64,000 nucleotides of DNA from NCBI GenBank assembly GCA_947445035.1, contig CANFCK010000001.1, positions 300,044 to 364,043 on the forward strand, in the 5' to 3' direction. The translations under genes and the position numbers were made by a program. This document shows, piece after piece, positions 8,676 through 16,104 of the stretch; positions within the stretch are counted from its first letter, which is position 1; each line of letters begins with the position of its first letter. Source of the stretch: Deltaproteobacteria bacterium (GTDB taxonomy: Bacteria > Myxococcota_A > UBA796 > SXON01). The notes beneath the pieces are model-generated. The model was not told where the DNA came from. It saw only the letters and a program-made list of their open reading frames with translations, and did no database searches.

Positions 8676-9280
8676 AGAAGTTCATCGCCGTCGCGGGCAA
8701 CATGGGCGTGGGGAAGACCTCGTTCGTCGAGTTTCTCAGCCAGGAATACGGATTCGAACCGGTGTACGAGCCGTACACCACAAATCCGTGGCTCGACGAC
8801 TTCTACGGCGACATGGGCAAGTGGGCCTACCATAGCCAACTGTGGTTCCTTACGAACAAGTTCAGGTTGCACCTTGATTTGAATCTCAACTCAGGCACCG
8901 TGGTGCAAGACCGGACCATCTACGAAGATGCCGAGATTTTCGCGACGAACCTGTACCGGCAGGGTCAGATGCAGGAGCGCGAGTACCGCACCTACATGGA
9001 CCTGTACGCGGGCATGAAACGTACGCTTCAACCTCCTGATCTGATGATCTACCTGCGGTGTTCGGTCCGCGCGATCCGTCGCCGCATCCAGAAGCGAGGC
9101 CGGCCGAGCGAATTGGCCATCCCCACCCCCTATCTGCAAGGCCTCAACCGGCTCTATGAGGGATGGATGGACAGTTACGACCTGTCGCCAAAGGTGGTGT
9201 GGGACAGCGAACGGGCCGACTACCTCACCCACCTCGTGGATCGCATCGAATTTCGGAAGATGCTCGCCCCGTTTTTGTAG
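8672..9280 (+). CDS. Deoxynucleoside kinase (dGK/dAK-like)
   Basis: A 202-residue deoxynucleoside kinase that phosphorylates salvaged deoxynucleosides at the 5' position using ATP. The P-loop GNMGVGKTS is at residues 9-17; EPYTTNPWLDDFYGD is the Glu-containing substrate segment; DRTIYEDAEIFA carries the DR motif and catalytic region; the Arg-rich LID is RRRIQKRGR near 130. The length is normal for the Bacillus dGK/dAK type. It starts at GTG 8672, overlapping the TGA of the ceramidase gene, so the two are probably co-transcribed. Specificity (dA, dG or broad) cannot be read from sequence alone. Confidence 0.9.
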   Translation: MKKFIAVAGNMGVGKTSFVEFLSQEYGFEPVYEPYTTNPWLDDFYGDMGKWAYHSQLWFLTNKFRLHLDLNLNSGTVVQDRTIYEDAEIFATNLYRQGQMQEREYRTYMDLYAGMKRTLQPPDLMIYLRCSVRAIRRRIQKRGRPSELAIPTPYLQGLNRLYEGWMDSYDLSPKVVWDSERADYLTHLVDRIEFRKMLAPFL

Positions 9281-9374
9281 GGTCGCCTCGGCAGGTAAGG
9301 CCGGCCACTACCGGATCGGCTCCTAGCGGGTGAGAATGGCACGTTGCGAGGTCTCCTTGGCGAATCCCTCAATC

Positions 9375-10745
9375 ATGTCCAAACCCGTAGTCATCGTCGG
9401 CGGCGGCGTTGCGGGGCTGGTGACCGGCCACCTGCTTTCTGAAGCGGGGGTCAAAGTCGTCATCGTCGAGAAGTTCGAGCGCGTGGGTGGCTTGGCCCGC
9501 AGCTACAACTACGATGGGTTCATCTTCGATTGTGGCCCGCATCGTTTCCACACTGAGAACCCCAACATCAAGACCTACCTTGATCGGATTCTTGGCGACG
9601 AGACCACGGCCTTTCCAAGGTTGAGCGAAGTTTTCTTCCAGGGAAGCTACTATCGCTGGCCGCTTCACCCCAAGAATCTGGTGCAGTTGCCCATTCCGCT
9701 GGCGCTGAAGTCCACGATGGACCTCGCTGTCAACGGCATGAAGAAGTATGGGGATTCCAACTTCGAAGATTACGTCTTGAAGCAGTATGGCCCGACGCTG
9801 TACGAAAACTTCTTCAAGGGCTACAGCATCAAATTCCTGGGTATCCACCCCACCCAAACCCATCCCGATTGGGCAAAGGTCGGCATCAACCGGGCGATCA
9901 TCGACGACAAGCTACAGATGCAGAACCTGGTCCAGCTCGCGAAGTCCACCCTGCTCCAGTACAACAAAGCCGAGATCAACTTCATCTATCCCAAAGGCGG
10001 CGGCCTTCAGCGAACGTGGGACATCGTCGCGGAGAAGATCAAGTCGCTTGGTGGTAGGATCCTGACCAACACCCCGGCGCGACTGGCCGGCGGAAATGGG
10101 CATATCGACGCCATCTACGCCGGTAGTGAGCGCATCGAGCCGAGCATGGTGATCTGGACGGCGCCGATCACCTTGGCCTGTGATCAGCTCGGGATCGAGT
10201 GCCCCGACCTGCCGTACCTCTCCACCCTCTTCTACAACGTGATGGTCGAGGAGGAGATGACCCGCAAGTACCAGTGGTGCTACTACGGGGCCGATGACAT
10301 CGTGTTTTCGCGGGTATCGACCCCGAAGTACTTCGCCGACGACACGGTACCGCGTGCGGGTGTGACGGGCCTTTGTGTCGAGGTCACCTGTCGTGAGGGG
10401 GACGATCGTTGGCAGCACGCCGAACGGCTGACCGACTGGGTCATCGACGATCTGATCAAAGTGGGCATGATCTCGTCGCGTCGCAAGGTGCATGACGTTC
10501 GCGTGGAGCGGGTGCCCAACACCTACCCGATCTACCACTCGCGGTATCCGGCCGAATTGGAGAAGGCGCGGAGGGGACTCGGGCAGTACGACAACCTGCA
10601 GCTTGCGGGTCGCACTGGCATGTTCTGGTACAACAACATGGACCACAGCATCGAAAATGCGATGCAGCTGGCGCGGAAACTGTTGCGTGAGGCGGGACGC
10701 AACGAAGTCGATGAGAAGGCCCTCGCAGGGGGTATGGCGGGCTGA
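9375..10745 (+). CDS. FAD-dependent amine-oxidase-family oxidoreductase (UDP-galactopyranose-mutase/protoporphyrinogen-oxidase-like)
   Basis: A 456-residue flavoprotein. The N-terminus is a textbook dinucleotide-binding fold: VVIVGGGVAGLVTGHLLSEA, an acidic residue at EK, then GGLARS. An FDCGPHRFHTENP block and the C-terminal AGRTGMFWYNNMDHSIENAM block, which binds the flavin, are typical of NAD(P)-binding Rossmann-like proteins related to UDP-galactopyranose mutase and phytoene/protoporphyrinogen oxidases. In bacterial glycan clusters such proteins often modify nucleotide sugars. I choose ATG 9375 because it places the GGG motif about 8 residues in, as usual; an upstream ATG at 9330 is possible. 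The substrate is unknown. Confidence 0.8.
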   Translation: MSKPVVIVGGGVAGLVTGHLLSEAGVKVVIVEKFERVGGLARSYNYDGFIFDCGPHRFHTENPNIKTYLDRILGDETTAFPRLSEVFFQGSYYRWPLHPKNLVQLPIPLALKSTMDLAVNGMKKYGDSNFEDYVLKQYGPTLYENFFKGYSIKFLGIHPTQTHPDWAKVGINRAIIDDKLQMQNLVQLAKSTLLQYNKAEINFIYPKGGGLQRTWDIVAEKIKSLGGRILTNTPARLAGGNGHIDAIYAGSERIEPSMVIWTAPITLACDQLGIECPDLPYLSTLFYNVMVEEEMTRKYQWCYYGADDIVFSRVSTPKYFADDTVPRAGVTGLCVEVTCREGDDRWQHAERLTDWVIDDLIKVGMISSRRKVHDVRVERVPNTYPIYHSRYPAELEKARRGLGQYDNLQLAGRTGMFWYNNMDHSIENAMQLARKLLREAGRNEVDEKALAGGMAG

Positions 10746-10854
10746 TTCTCGAGCGCCGACGCGACTTTTTTGAACCGCGACCTATTGTCGCGAGGGCGGG
10801 CGCGGATTCAAGGGGCTGCGGTCGGATCTGGTCGTCCCGCCGCTGAACTCGTCG

Positions 10855-11043
10855 GTGCGCCTCCAGTTTCGGGTGGGGGCCGGGGCGTGGGCGGTGACCG
10901 GACGGGCGGGTCGCGTCAAACCGCTGGTGATCCGGATCGACAGCCAGGTTCAACGCCTCGTCGGGCGGTTGGCGGCACGAGTCCGGCCGCGCGGCCTGGG
11001 ACCCGCGTGGGTCGGTGCCGGAAAGTGGCTGATCGAGGCGTAG
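10855..11043 (+). CDS. Doubtful small ORF in a decayed region
   Basis: The stretch 10746-11100 contains no convincing gene. On the + strand one frame is open from 10774 to the TAG at 11041, with a possible GTG start at 10855 (62 codons, VRLQFRVGAGAWAVTG onward). It has alternating strands and basic residues but no family I recognise, no ribosome binding site, and it lies immediately before the enoyl-CoA hydratase remnant in the same frame. It may be a fragment of a larger dead gene. A T-rich run follows CGACGCGACT just after the oxidoreductase stop, but without a strong stem. I record it to describe the gap rather than as an established gene. Confidence 0.2.
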   Translation: MRLQFRVGAGAWAVTGRAGRVKPLVIRIDSQVQRLVGRLAARVRPRGLGPAWVGAGKWLIEA

Positions 11044-11058
11044 ATCAACGATATTTCC

Positions 11059-11508
11059 TTCGGAGGCCACGGGCTTCGTTTCGAGAGCGAGCCGCCTTTC
11101 GAGGTCGGCTAGGCCGTCGCGGGCGGCCTGGAGCTTGCGATCTGGTGCGACCTCCGTGTCGCCGAAGAAGACCCGGTCTTGGGGGTTTTCTGCCGCCGGT
11201 TCGGCGTCCCGTTCATCGACGGAGGCACCGTGCGCCTGCCGCTTTTGATCGGCCTCGGCCGCGCCATGGACCTGATTCTGACGGGGCGACCCGTCCACGC
11301 CGCGGAGGCGCTGGCCCTGGGCCTGGTCAATCGTGTCGTGCCCGTAGGGCAGGCGCGCGCCGCCGCGGAAAAGCACGCAGCCGAGTTCGCAGCGTTGCCA
11401 CAGGCGGCCATGCTCGCCGACCGCGGCGTCGTGGCGCTGGCGTCCGAGGGTGCGGCTGGTGCGGGACGGTTTGCTCAGGGCGCAGGACGGGGTGGCGCTC
11501 GGGATTAG
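11059..11508 (+). pseudogene. Enoyl-CoA hydratase/isomerase remnant
   Basis: The frame from about 11101 reads as the C-terminal two-thirds of a crotonase: AVAGGLELAIWCDLRVAEED, then GVFCRRFGVPFIDGGTVRLP, LIGLGRAMDLILTGRPV and EALALGLVNRVVP. These are consecutive conserved blocks of enoyl-CoA hydratases. The N-terminal domain is missing, there is no start codon before 11179 in the homologous part, and an in-frame TAG at 11110 stands where the family has a Tyr or His just before AVAGGLELA. The last ~25 residues are low-complexity and also unlike the family. I conclude it is a decayed gene fragment. It ends 4 bases into the stop of the convergent metalloprotease gene. Confidence 0.75.
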
Positions 11509-13043
11509 AACCGCCGACGGGCGACGCTCAGCCCCGCGAGGAGGACCACGCCCGTCGCCATCGCCGAGGACGGGCCGGTGTCGCACCCGCAGCCACCGCT
11601 GATCTCGATGGACCCGCCCCCATCGGTGTCTCCGTCGGCGATGCCGTCGCCATCGGTGTCGCCGGTGCCTGAATCCTGGCCAGTGTCGTCACCGCCGGTG
11701 TCGTCCGGCGTCGCGACCAGCTCGGCGGTCCAGGTGTAGCTGTAGCCGGAGTCCCGGTCGGTGAGGGGGCTCACGACGAGGTAGACATCGGCGTCTCCGG
11801 TCGCGCTCAGGGTCAGCTCAGCGACGCCGTCTACCGACGTCGCCGCCTCTACCCGATCGAGGTCGCCGGACTTGGATTCGACAAGTTGAACGGACCAGTC
11901 CACGCCGTCGTCGCCTTCGAAGCTCACGACCAGATCCCCGTCGCCGAGCCCCTGCTCGAAGAGGATGTAGTTCTGCCCGTAGCCCTCGGGCTCGTCGCTG
12001 CTACTCGACTTCCCGTCCGCCGGGAGCGAGGTGACCGTGTCGTGGATGTCGACCTCGGGGAAGTAGCGCTGCTGCGTGTAGGCCATCGTGGTGTTGCGGA
12101 CGGCGAAGTCCGCGTACAGGGTGGCCCACTCCAAGCCGCGGTCATCCGCCATGTCTTCGGCGGTGCGCGAGTAACTTCCGCGGTCGCGACTCGCGTCCTC
12201 CCACGTGCCCATGACCGTGTCGTGACCGCCTTGGTAGTCATCGAGGTAAAAGGCGAAGATCGCCATGCCGTACATGTGCCAGAAGCCGTTGCCGCTGTCC
12301 GAGTACGTCCCGAGCGCAAGGTGCGGGTTGTCGGAGTAGCCGCTCACGTACCCCGACCAGTAGTTGGCGTTCGGGTAGACGTAGTCCTCGATCCAGGTTG
12401 CCGTGGCCTCCCACCACCAGAACTCGTTGGCGTAGCCGTAGCCGAACTGAATGGCGTGGTTGAACTCGTGGGCCGCCATGGTGGCCCCCCACGTGGGATC
12501 GTCCCAGCTGTCCTTGCCGGTCACGAAGTAGGGGATGTCCTCCCCGTCACACCGCTCGATGGAGGTGTAGGCGCCCCCCGAGCGTTCGTTTTCGATGTAG
12601 GCCAGGATGAGGTAGTCGTCCGAGCCGTTCGGGGCGCGCCAGCCGAGCTCGTCCACCTCGACGCTCCAGCTGTATTCGAGGTCCTCCAGGAAGGTCTCCG
12701 CGTCGTTTCTGTCGACGCCGGTTTCGTACTCGACGACAAAATGGTCGCCGACGATTCGGTTGTCGGACCACGACCAACACGAGTCGGTCGCCGGGGGTGG
12801 CGCCGCCTCCGAGCGCTCGGGCACGGGGGAGAAAAGACCGCCGCCGGGCCTGGTAAGGACGGCGTCGACGCGCGCTCGCTCCGACGCCGTCATGCCGTTC
12901 CAGTGGCCGTGCAGGGCCGCCACCAGCGGGGTCCGGCACGGGAGGTCGCCCGGGTGCTCGGCGAGCTCCAACAGCTCCCGTCTGGCGTCCAAGTCGGTAC
13001 CGTCGAACGGATTGGCGGCGGCGAGCGAAAGCGAGAGGAGCAT
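11505..13043 (-). CDS. MXAN_6640-like secreted metalloprotease with MYXO-CTERM-type tail
   Basis: A 512-residue exported protein (signal MLLSLSLAAANP). A putative zinc metalloprotease core lies in the middle: MAAHEFNHAIQFGYG (HExxH near residue 193) followed by FWWWEATATWIED, where the downstream Glu is a likely third ligand, in the pattern of the MXAN_6640 family. A C-terminal beta-sandwich-like domain and an Asp/Thr/Gly-rich stalk (DDTGGDDTGQDSGTGDTD) precede GGCGCDTG, a hydrophobic helix and a final ARRRF. That Cys-rich/TM/Arg tail matches the MYXO-CTERM sorting signal, so the protein is probably processed and anchored at the surface. I start at ATG 13043; the upstream extension overlaps tmk and lacks coding character. 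The stop overlaps the end of the hydratase remnant. Confidence 0.85.
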   Translation of the reverse strand: MLLSLSLAAANPFDGTDLDARRELLELAEHPGDLPCRTPLVAALHGHWNGMTASERARVDAVLTRPGGGLFSPVPERSEAAPPPATDSCWSWSDNRIVGDHFVVEYETGVDRNDAETFLEDLEYSWSVEVDELGWRAPNGSDDYLILAYIENERSGGAYTSIERCDGEDIPYFVTGKDSWDDPTWGATMAAHEFNHAIQFGYGYANEFWWWEATATWIEDYVYPNANYWSGYVSGYSDNPHLALGTYSDSGNGFWHMYGMAIFAFYLDDYQGGHDTVMGTWEDASRDRGSYSRTAEDMADDRGLEWATLYADFAVRNTTMAYTQQRYFPEVDIHDTVTSLPADGKSSSSDEPEGYGQNYILFEQGLGDGDLVVSFEGDDGVDWSVQLVESKSGDLDRVEAATSVDGVAELTLSATGDADVYLVVSPLTDRDSGYSYTWTAELVATPDDTGGDDTGQDSGTGDTDGDGIADGDTDGGGSIEISGGCGCDTGPSSAMATGVVLLAGLSVARRRF

Positions 13044-13124
13044 CCACAACCCAGCTTCCGCGAGAGTGACATCCGGCCAGCCGCCCGGCAAGTCAAGAAA
13101 GTACCGGCGGATTACAAGGGGAGG

Positions 13125-13715
13125 ATGTTCATCGCATTCGAGGGCCTCGACGGCAGCGGGGGCACCACGCAGATTTCGATGTATGAAGCCGCCCTTGTGG
13201 CCGATGCACGCGCGGTCTGCCGCACCCGGGAGCCGTCGGACGGGCCTGTCGGCCGCCTCATCCGGGCGCAGTTGGCGGGCGGGCTGGTCGGCGACGCCGT
13301 CTTCGGCATGCTTTTCGCGGCGGATAGGCGCGATCACCTTGACCGCATCGTGCTTCCAGCGCTAGCGCGTGGGGAAGTCGTCCTCACCGATCGTTACTTC
13401 CTCAGCTCGCTCGCCTACCAGTCGCTGGCGTTGGGACTTGACCGGGTATGGGCCTATAACGCGGAGTTTCCGGCAGCCGACGTGGTGGTGATGTTGGACC
13501 TGGAACCTCAAGAGTGCCTTCGACGGGTGGAGGCGCGCGGCGGCGTGCGCGACCGTTTCGAGACGCTCGAGCAATTGGAGCGGATTTTCCGCGCCTATGA
13601 GGCGGCGATTTTGCGGTGCGCCGCGCGGGGCGATCGCATCGTCCGCATCGACGCATCAGGCAGCGCAGAAGACGTGCACCGGCGGGTGCGGGGCGCCGTG
13701 TGGCCGTCGTTGTAG
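13125..13715 (+). CDS. tmk: Thymidylate kinase (variant P-loop without the Walker lysine)
   Basis: A 196-residue dTMP kinase that makes dTDP from dTMP and ATP. Family blocks: FEGLDGSGGTTQ (P-loop, residues 5-16), CRTREPSDGPVG (substrate Arg and Glu), FAADRRDHL, LTDRYFLSSLAYQS (DRY/F motif) and VVMLDLEP. The normal P-loop reads GSGKTTQ; here the Lys is Gly at residue 13 (codon GGC). The rest of the protein is intact and full length, so it is not an obvious pseudogene; a neighbouring Arg may take over phosphate binding. An AGGGGAGG purine run directly abuts the ATG. The last codons overlap the lipB start by 16 bases. Confidence 0.85.
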   Translation: MFIAFEGLDGSGGTTQISMYEAALVADARAVCRTREPSDGPVGRLIRAQLAGGLVGDAVFGMLFAADRRDHLDRIVLPALARGEVVLTDRYFLSSLAYQSLALGLDRVWAYNAEFPAADVVVMLDLEPQECLRRVEARGGVRDRFETLEQLERIFRAYEAAILRCAARGDRIVRIDASGSAEDVHRRVRGAVWPSL

Positions 13716-14338
13716 ATCTCGGCCGCCGCCGCTATCGTGAGGTCTGGGAACTTCAGGCACAAACACTGGAAGACCGAATCCACGATCGCGTCGACGATAC
13801 GGTGTTCCTCGTGGAACACGACCCGCCGGTCTACACCCTCGGGCGAAAGGCCGGCGCGCGCCAAAACCTCTTGGACGCTGGTGGCGCCGAGGTGATCGAG
13901 GTGGAGCGCGGTGGGGATGTCACCTGGCACGGACCCGGCCAGCTCGTCGCGTACCCGATCTGCAAGCTGGAGGGAGCGCAACGCGATCTTCACGCCTGGC
14001 TGCGTGCCCTGGAGCAGGTCGCCATCGACACCGTGGGCGCCTTCGGTTTGCGAGGCGAGCGCGACCCGCGCAACACCGGCGTCTGGGCCAACGGCCGCAA
14101 GCTGGCCAGCATCGGCATCGCCTGTCGGCGGTGGGTCACCTGGCATGGCCTCGCGCTCAACGTCCATCCCGACCTCGAGTGGTTCCGGCGGGCGCGGCCC
14201 TGCGGGCTCGATGCGGGCCTGCTCACCAGCATGGCCGCCGAGTTGGGCACGCCGCCGGATGGCACGGCGGTGCGCCGCGCGCTCGCAGAACGGTTGGCCA
14301 CGCTCAACGCCCCACTTGACAACGATCCGCGACCGTGA
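13700..14338 (+). CDS. lipB: Lipoyl(octanoyl) transferase
   Basis: LipB moves octanoyl groups from acyl carrier protein to lipoyl domains, the first step of lipoate assembly in the cytosol. The 212-residue product has all family signatures: RGGDVTWHGPGQLVAYPI, GVWANGRKLASIGI with the catalytic Lys (~138), and CGLDAGLLTSM with the catalytic Cys (~168). I start at GTG 13700, which gives the usual VVDLGR N-terminus and overlaps the end of tmk; longer starts would lie inside tmk. No lipA is visible in this window. Confidence 0.92.
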   Translation: MAVVVDLGRRRYREVWELQAQTLEDRIHDRVDDTVFLVEHDPPVYTLGRKAGARQNLLDAGGAEVIEVERGGDVTWHGPGQLVAYPICKLEGAQRDLHAWLRALEQVAIDTVGAFGLRGERDPRNTGVWANGRKLASIGIACRRWVTWHGLALNVHPDLEWFRRARPCGLDAGLLTSMAAELGTPPDGTAVRRALAERLATLNAPLDNDPRP

Positions 14339-14406
14339 CAAGTTACATGCAGACTCCCGGGAACGGTCATCCGGCCGGGAGCATCGCGGAGAGCCTTTGA
14401 AGACCG

Positions 14407-16083
14407 ATGCACGTCAGGCCTGACAACCCCTTGATCGTTCAGGGGGATGGCAAGGTCCTCTTGGAGACCAAGCACCCGAAGTATGAGGAAGTCCGCGACT
14501 TCCTCAGCCGCTTTGCGGAGCTTGAAACCTCACCAGAGCACCTTCACACCTACCGAATCCACCCATTGACGTTGTGGAACGCCGCGTCCAGCGGGATGAC
14601 TCGCGTCGAGATCGTCGATGGCTTGCGCGCGTGGTCCAAATTCGACGTGCCGCCCGACGTCCTGACCCAGGTTGGGGAGACCATCGAACGGTACGGCCTC
14701 GTCAAGCTGGTGCGCCACCCGGACGACCCGAAGCTACTTCGGTTGGAATTCGCTAGTGCCTACGTGGCGAAGTTGGTTGGCCAGGTCAAGCTGGTGCGTG
14801 ACCTGCTGGTTGAAGACGGCAAGCGCTACCTCGCCATTGGTGGCGGACATCGCGGCATCTTCAAGCAGCGGATGCTCTCGGCCGGTTGGCCGGTCGAAGA
14901 TCTGGCCGGATTCATCGAGGGGGATCCGCTTACGGTGACGTTGCGGTCCACGTTGCGGAGCAACGGCAAACCCTTCGTGATTCGCGATTACCAGAAAACT
15001 TCGACCGATCGTTGGTTCCAAAATGGGCGCGCCGCGGGCGGCAACGGCGTCATCGTCTTGCCCTGCGGTGCCGGCAAGACCATCGTGGCGATCGAGGCGA
15101 TGGGCCGCATCGGCCAGAAGACACTGATCTTGGCCACCAGCGGCGCAGCGGTGAATCAGTGGGTCCGGGAAATCCTGGACAAGACCAACCTCACCGAAGA
15201 CCAGGTCGGCGCCTACACCGGTGACACCAAGAACATCCGCGATGTCACCGTCGCCACCTACCAGATCATGACCTGGCGCGCGTCCAAGGACGTGGCGTTC
15301 GCTCACCTGCATCTGTTCAAGGACCAGAACTGGGGGCTCATCGTCTACGATGAAGTTCACCTGTTGCCGGCACCCGTTTTTGGCGCCACGGCCGAGCTTC
15401 AGGGCCGACGCCGACTGGGTCTCACGGCCACGCTGGTGCGCGAGGACGGTCGTGAAGGGGACGTGTTCTCGCTGGTCGGCCCCAAGCGCTTCGACATGGC
15501 CTGGCAGTCGTTGGAAGAGCAGGGCTTCATCGCCGAAGCCAAGTGCTACGAAGTGCGGGTCGGGTGGCAAAACGGCGGTGCCCTGACCTACGAAAAGGCC
15601 CGCGAGGGCGAGAAGTTCCGGCTGGCCGCCGTAAACCCGGCCAAGTTGGCGGTCGTGGACGGGCTGGTGGCTCGCCACAAGAACGACAACGTCCTGGTCA
15701 TCGGCACGTACCTGGACCAGCTCCACGAAATCGCCAAGCGGTACAAGGCACCGCTCATCACCGGTGAAACGCCGGGCCCGATGCGCGACATCCTCTTTGG
15801 GAAATTTCGCACCGGCGAGATCAAGCTGTTGATCGTCAGCAAAGTCGCCAACTTTTCGATCGATCTACCAGATGCAAACGTTGCAATTCAGGTATCAGGG
15901 TCCTTTGGTTCTCGCCAGGAAGAGGCCCAGCGCCTCGGCCGCGTGCTACGACCCAAGGCCGATGGGGCACACTTCTACAGCGTTGTCACGCGTGAGAGCA
16001 AGGAGCAGGAGTTCGCGATGAAGCGCCAGCTTTTTCTCACCGAACAGGGCTACCGGTACTACATCCAGGAGGGCTCCACCTAG
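14407..16083 (+). CDS. Bacterial XPB-type DNA helicase (SF2)
   Basis: A 558-residue superfamily 2 helicase of the XPB/Ssl2 class, a 3'-5' DNA translocase related to the TFIIH subunit. In order: N-terminal XPB damage-recognition-like domain (residues ~1-190), motif I LPCGAGKT (~218), motif II DEVH (~313), motif III GLTATLVREDGRE containing the XPB-specific RED triad (~344), and motif VI QRLGRVLRPK (~515). Length is normal for bacterial XPB (~550). The start ATG 14407 follows a 5' region that contains a TTGACA hexamer at 14316, inside the end of lipB, but no clear -10 at normal distance; a CTCCCGG/CCGGGAG stem-loop precedes the start. The next gene, 21 bases downstream, encodes its usual companion. 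Confidence 0.9.
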   Translation: MHVRPDNPLIVQGDGKVLLETKHPKYEEVRDFLSRFAELETSPEHLHTYRIHPLTLWNAASSGMTRVEIVDGLRAWSKFDVPPDVLTQVGETIERYGLVKLVRHPDDPKLLRLEFASAYVAKLVGQVKLVRDLLVEDGKRYLAIGGGHRGIFKQRMLSAGWPVEDLAGFIEGDPLTVTLRSTLRSNGKPFVIRDYQKTSTDRWFQNGRAAGGNGVIVLPCGAGKTIVAIEAMGRIGQKTLILATSGAAVNQWVREILDKTNLTEDQVGAYTGDTKNIRDVTVATYQIMTWRASKDVAFAHLHLFKDQNWGLIVYDEVHLLPAPVFGATAELQGRRRLGLTATLVREDGREGDVFSLVGPKRFDMAWQSLEEQGFIAEAKCYEVRVGWQNGGALTYEKAREGEKFRLAAVNPAKLAVVDGLVARHKNDNVLVIGTYLDQLHEIAKRYKAPLITGETPGPMRDILFGKFRTGEIKLLIVSKVANFSIDLPDANVAIQVSGSFGSRQEEAQRLGRVLRPKADGAHFYSVVTRESKEQEFAMKRQLFLTEQGYRYYIQEGST

Positions 16084-16104
16084 GAGCCGGGGCAGGACGC
16101 CGCG

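Noticed and set aside
10456-11586. 376-codon - strand frame over the oxidoreductase end and hydratase remnant
   Set aside because: It opposes clear homology on the + strand and has low-complexity Arg/Pro composition.
11886-13124. N-terminal extension of tmk across the metalloprotease gene
   Set aside because: The dTMP kinase fold starts at 13125; the upstream frame is antisense to the protease.
14316-14348. TTGACA before the XPB gene as a promoter
   Set aside because: No TANNNT at 15-19 bases; only TACATG at 22, so not called.
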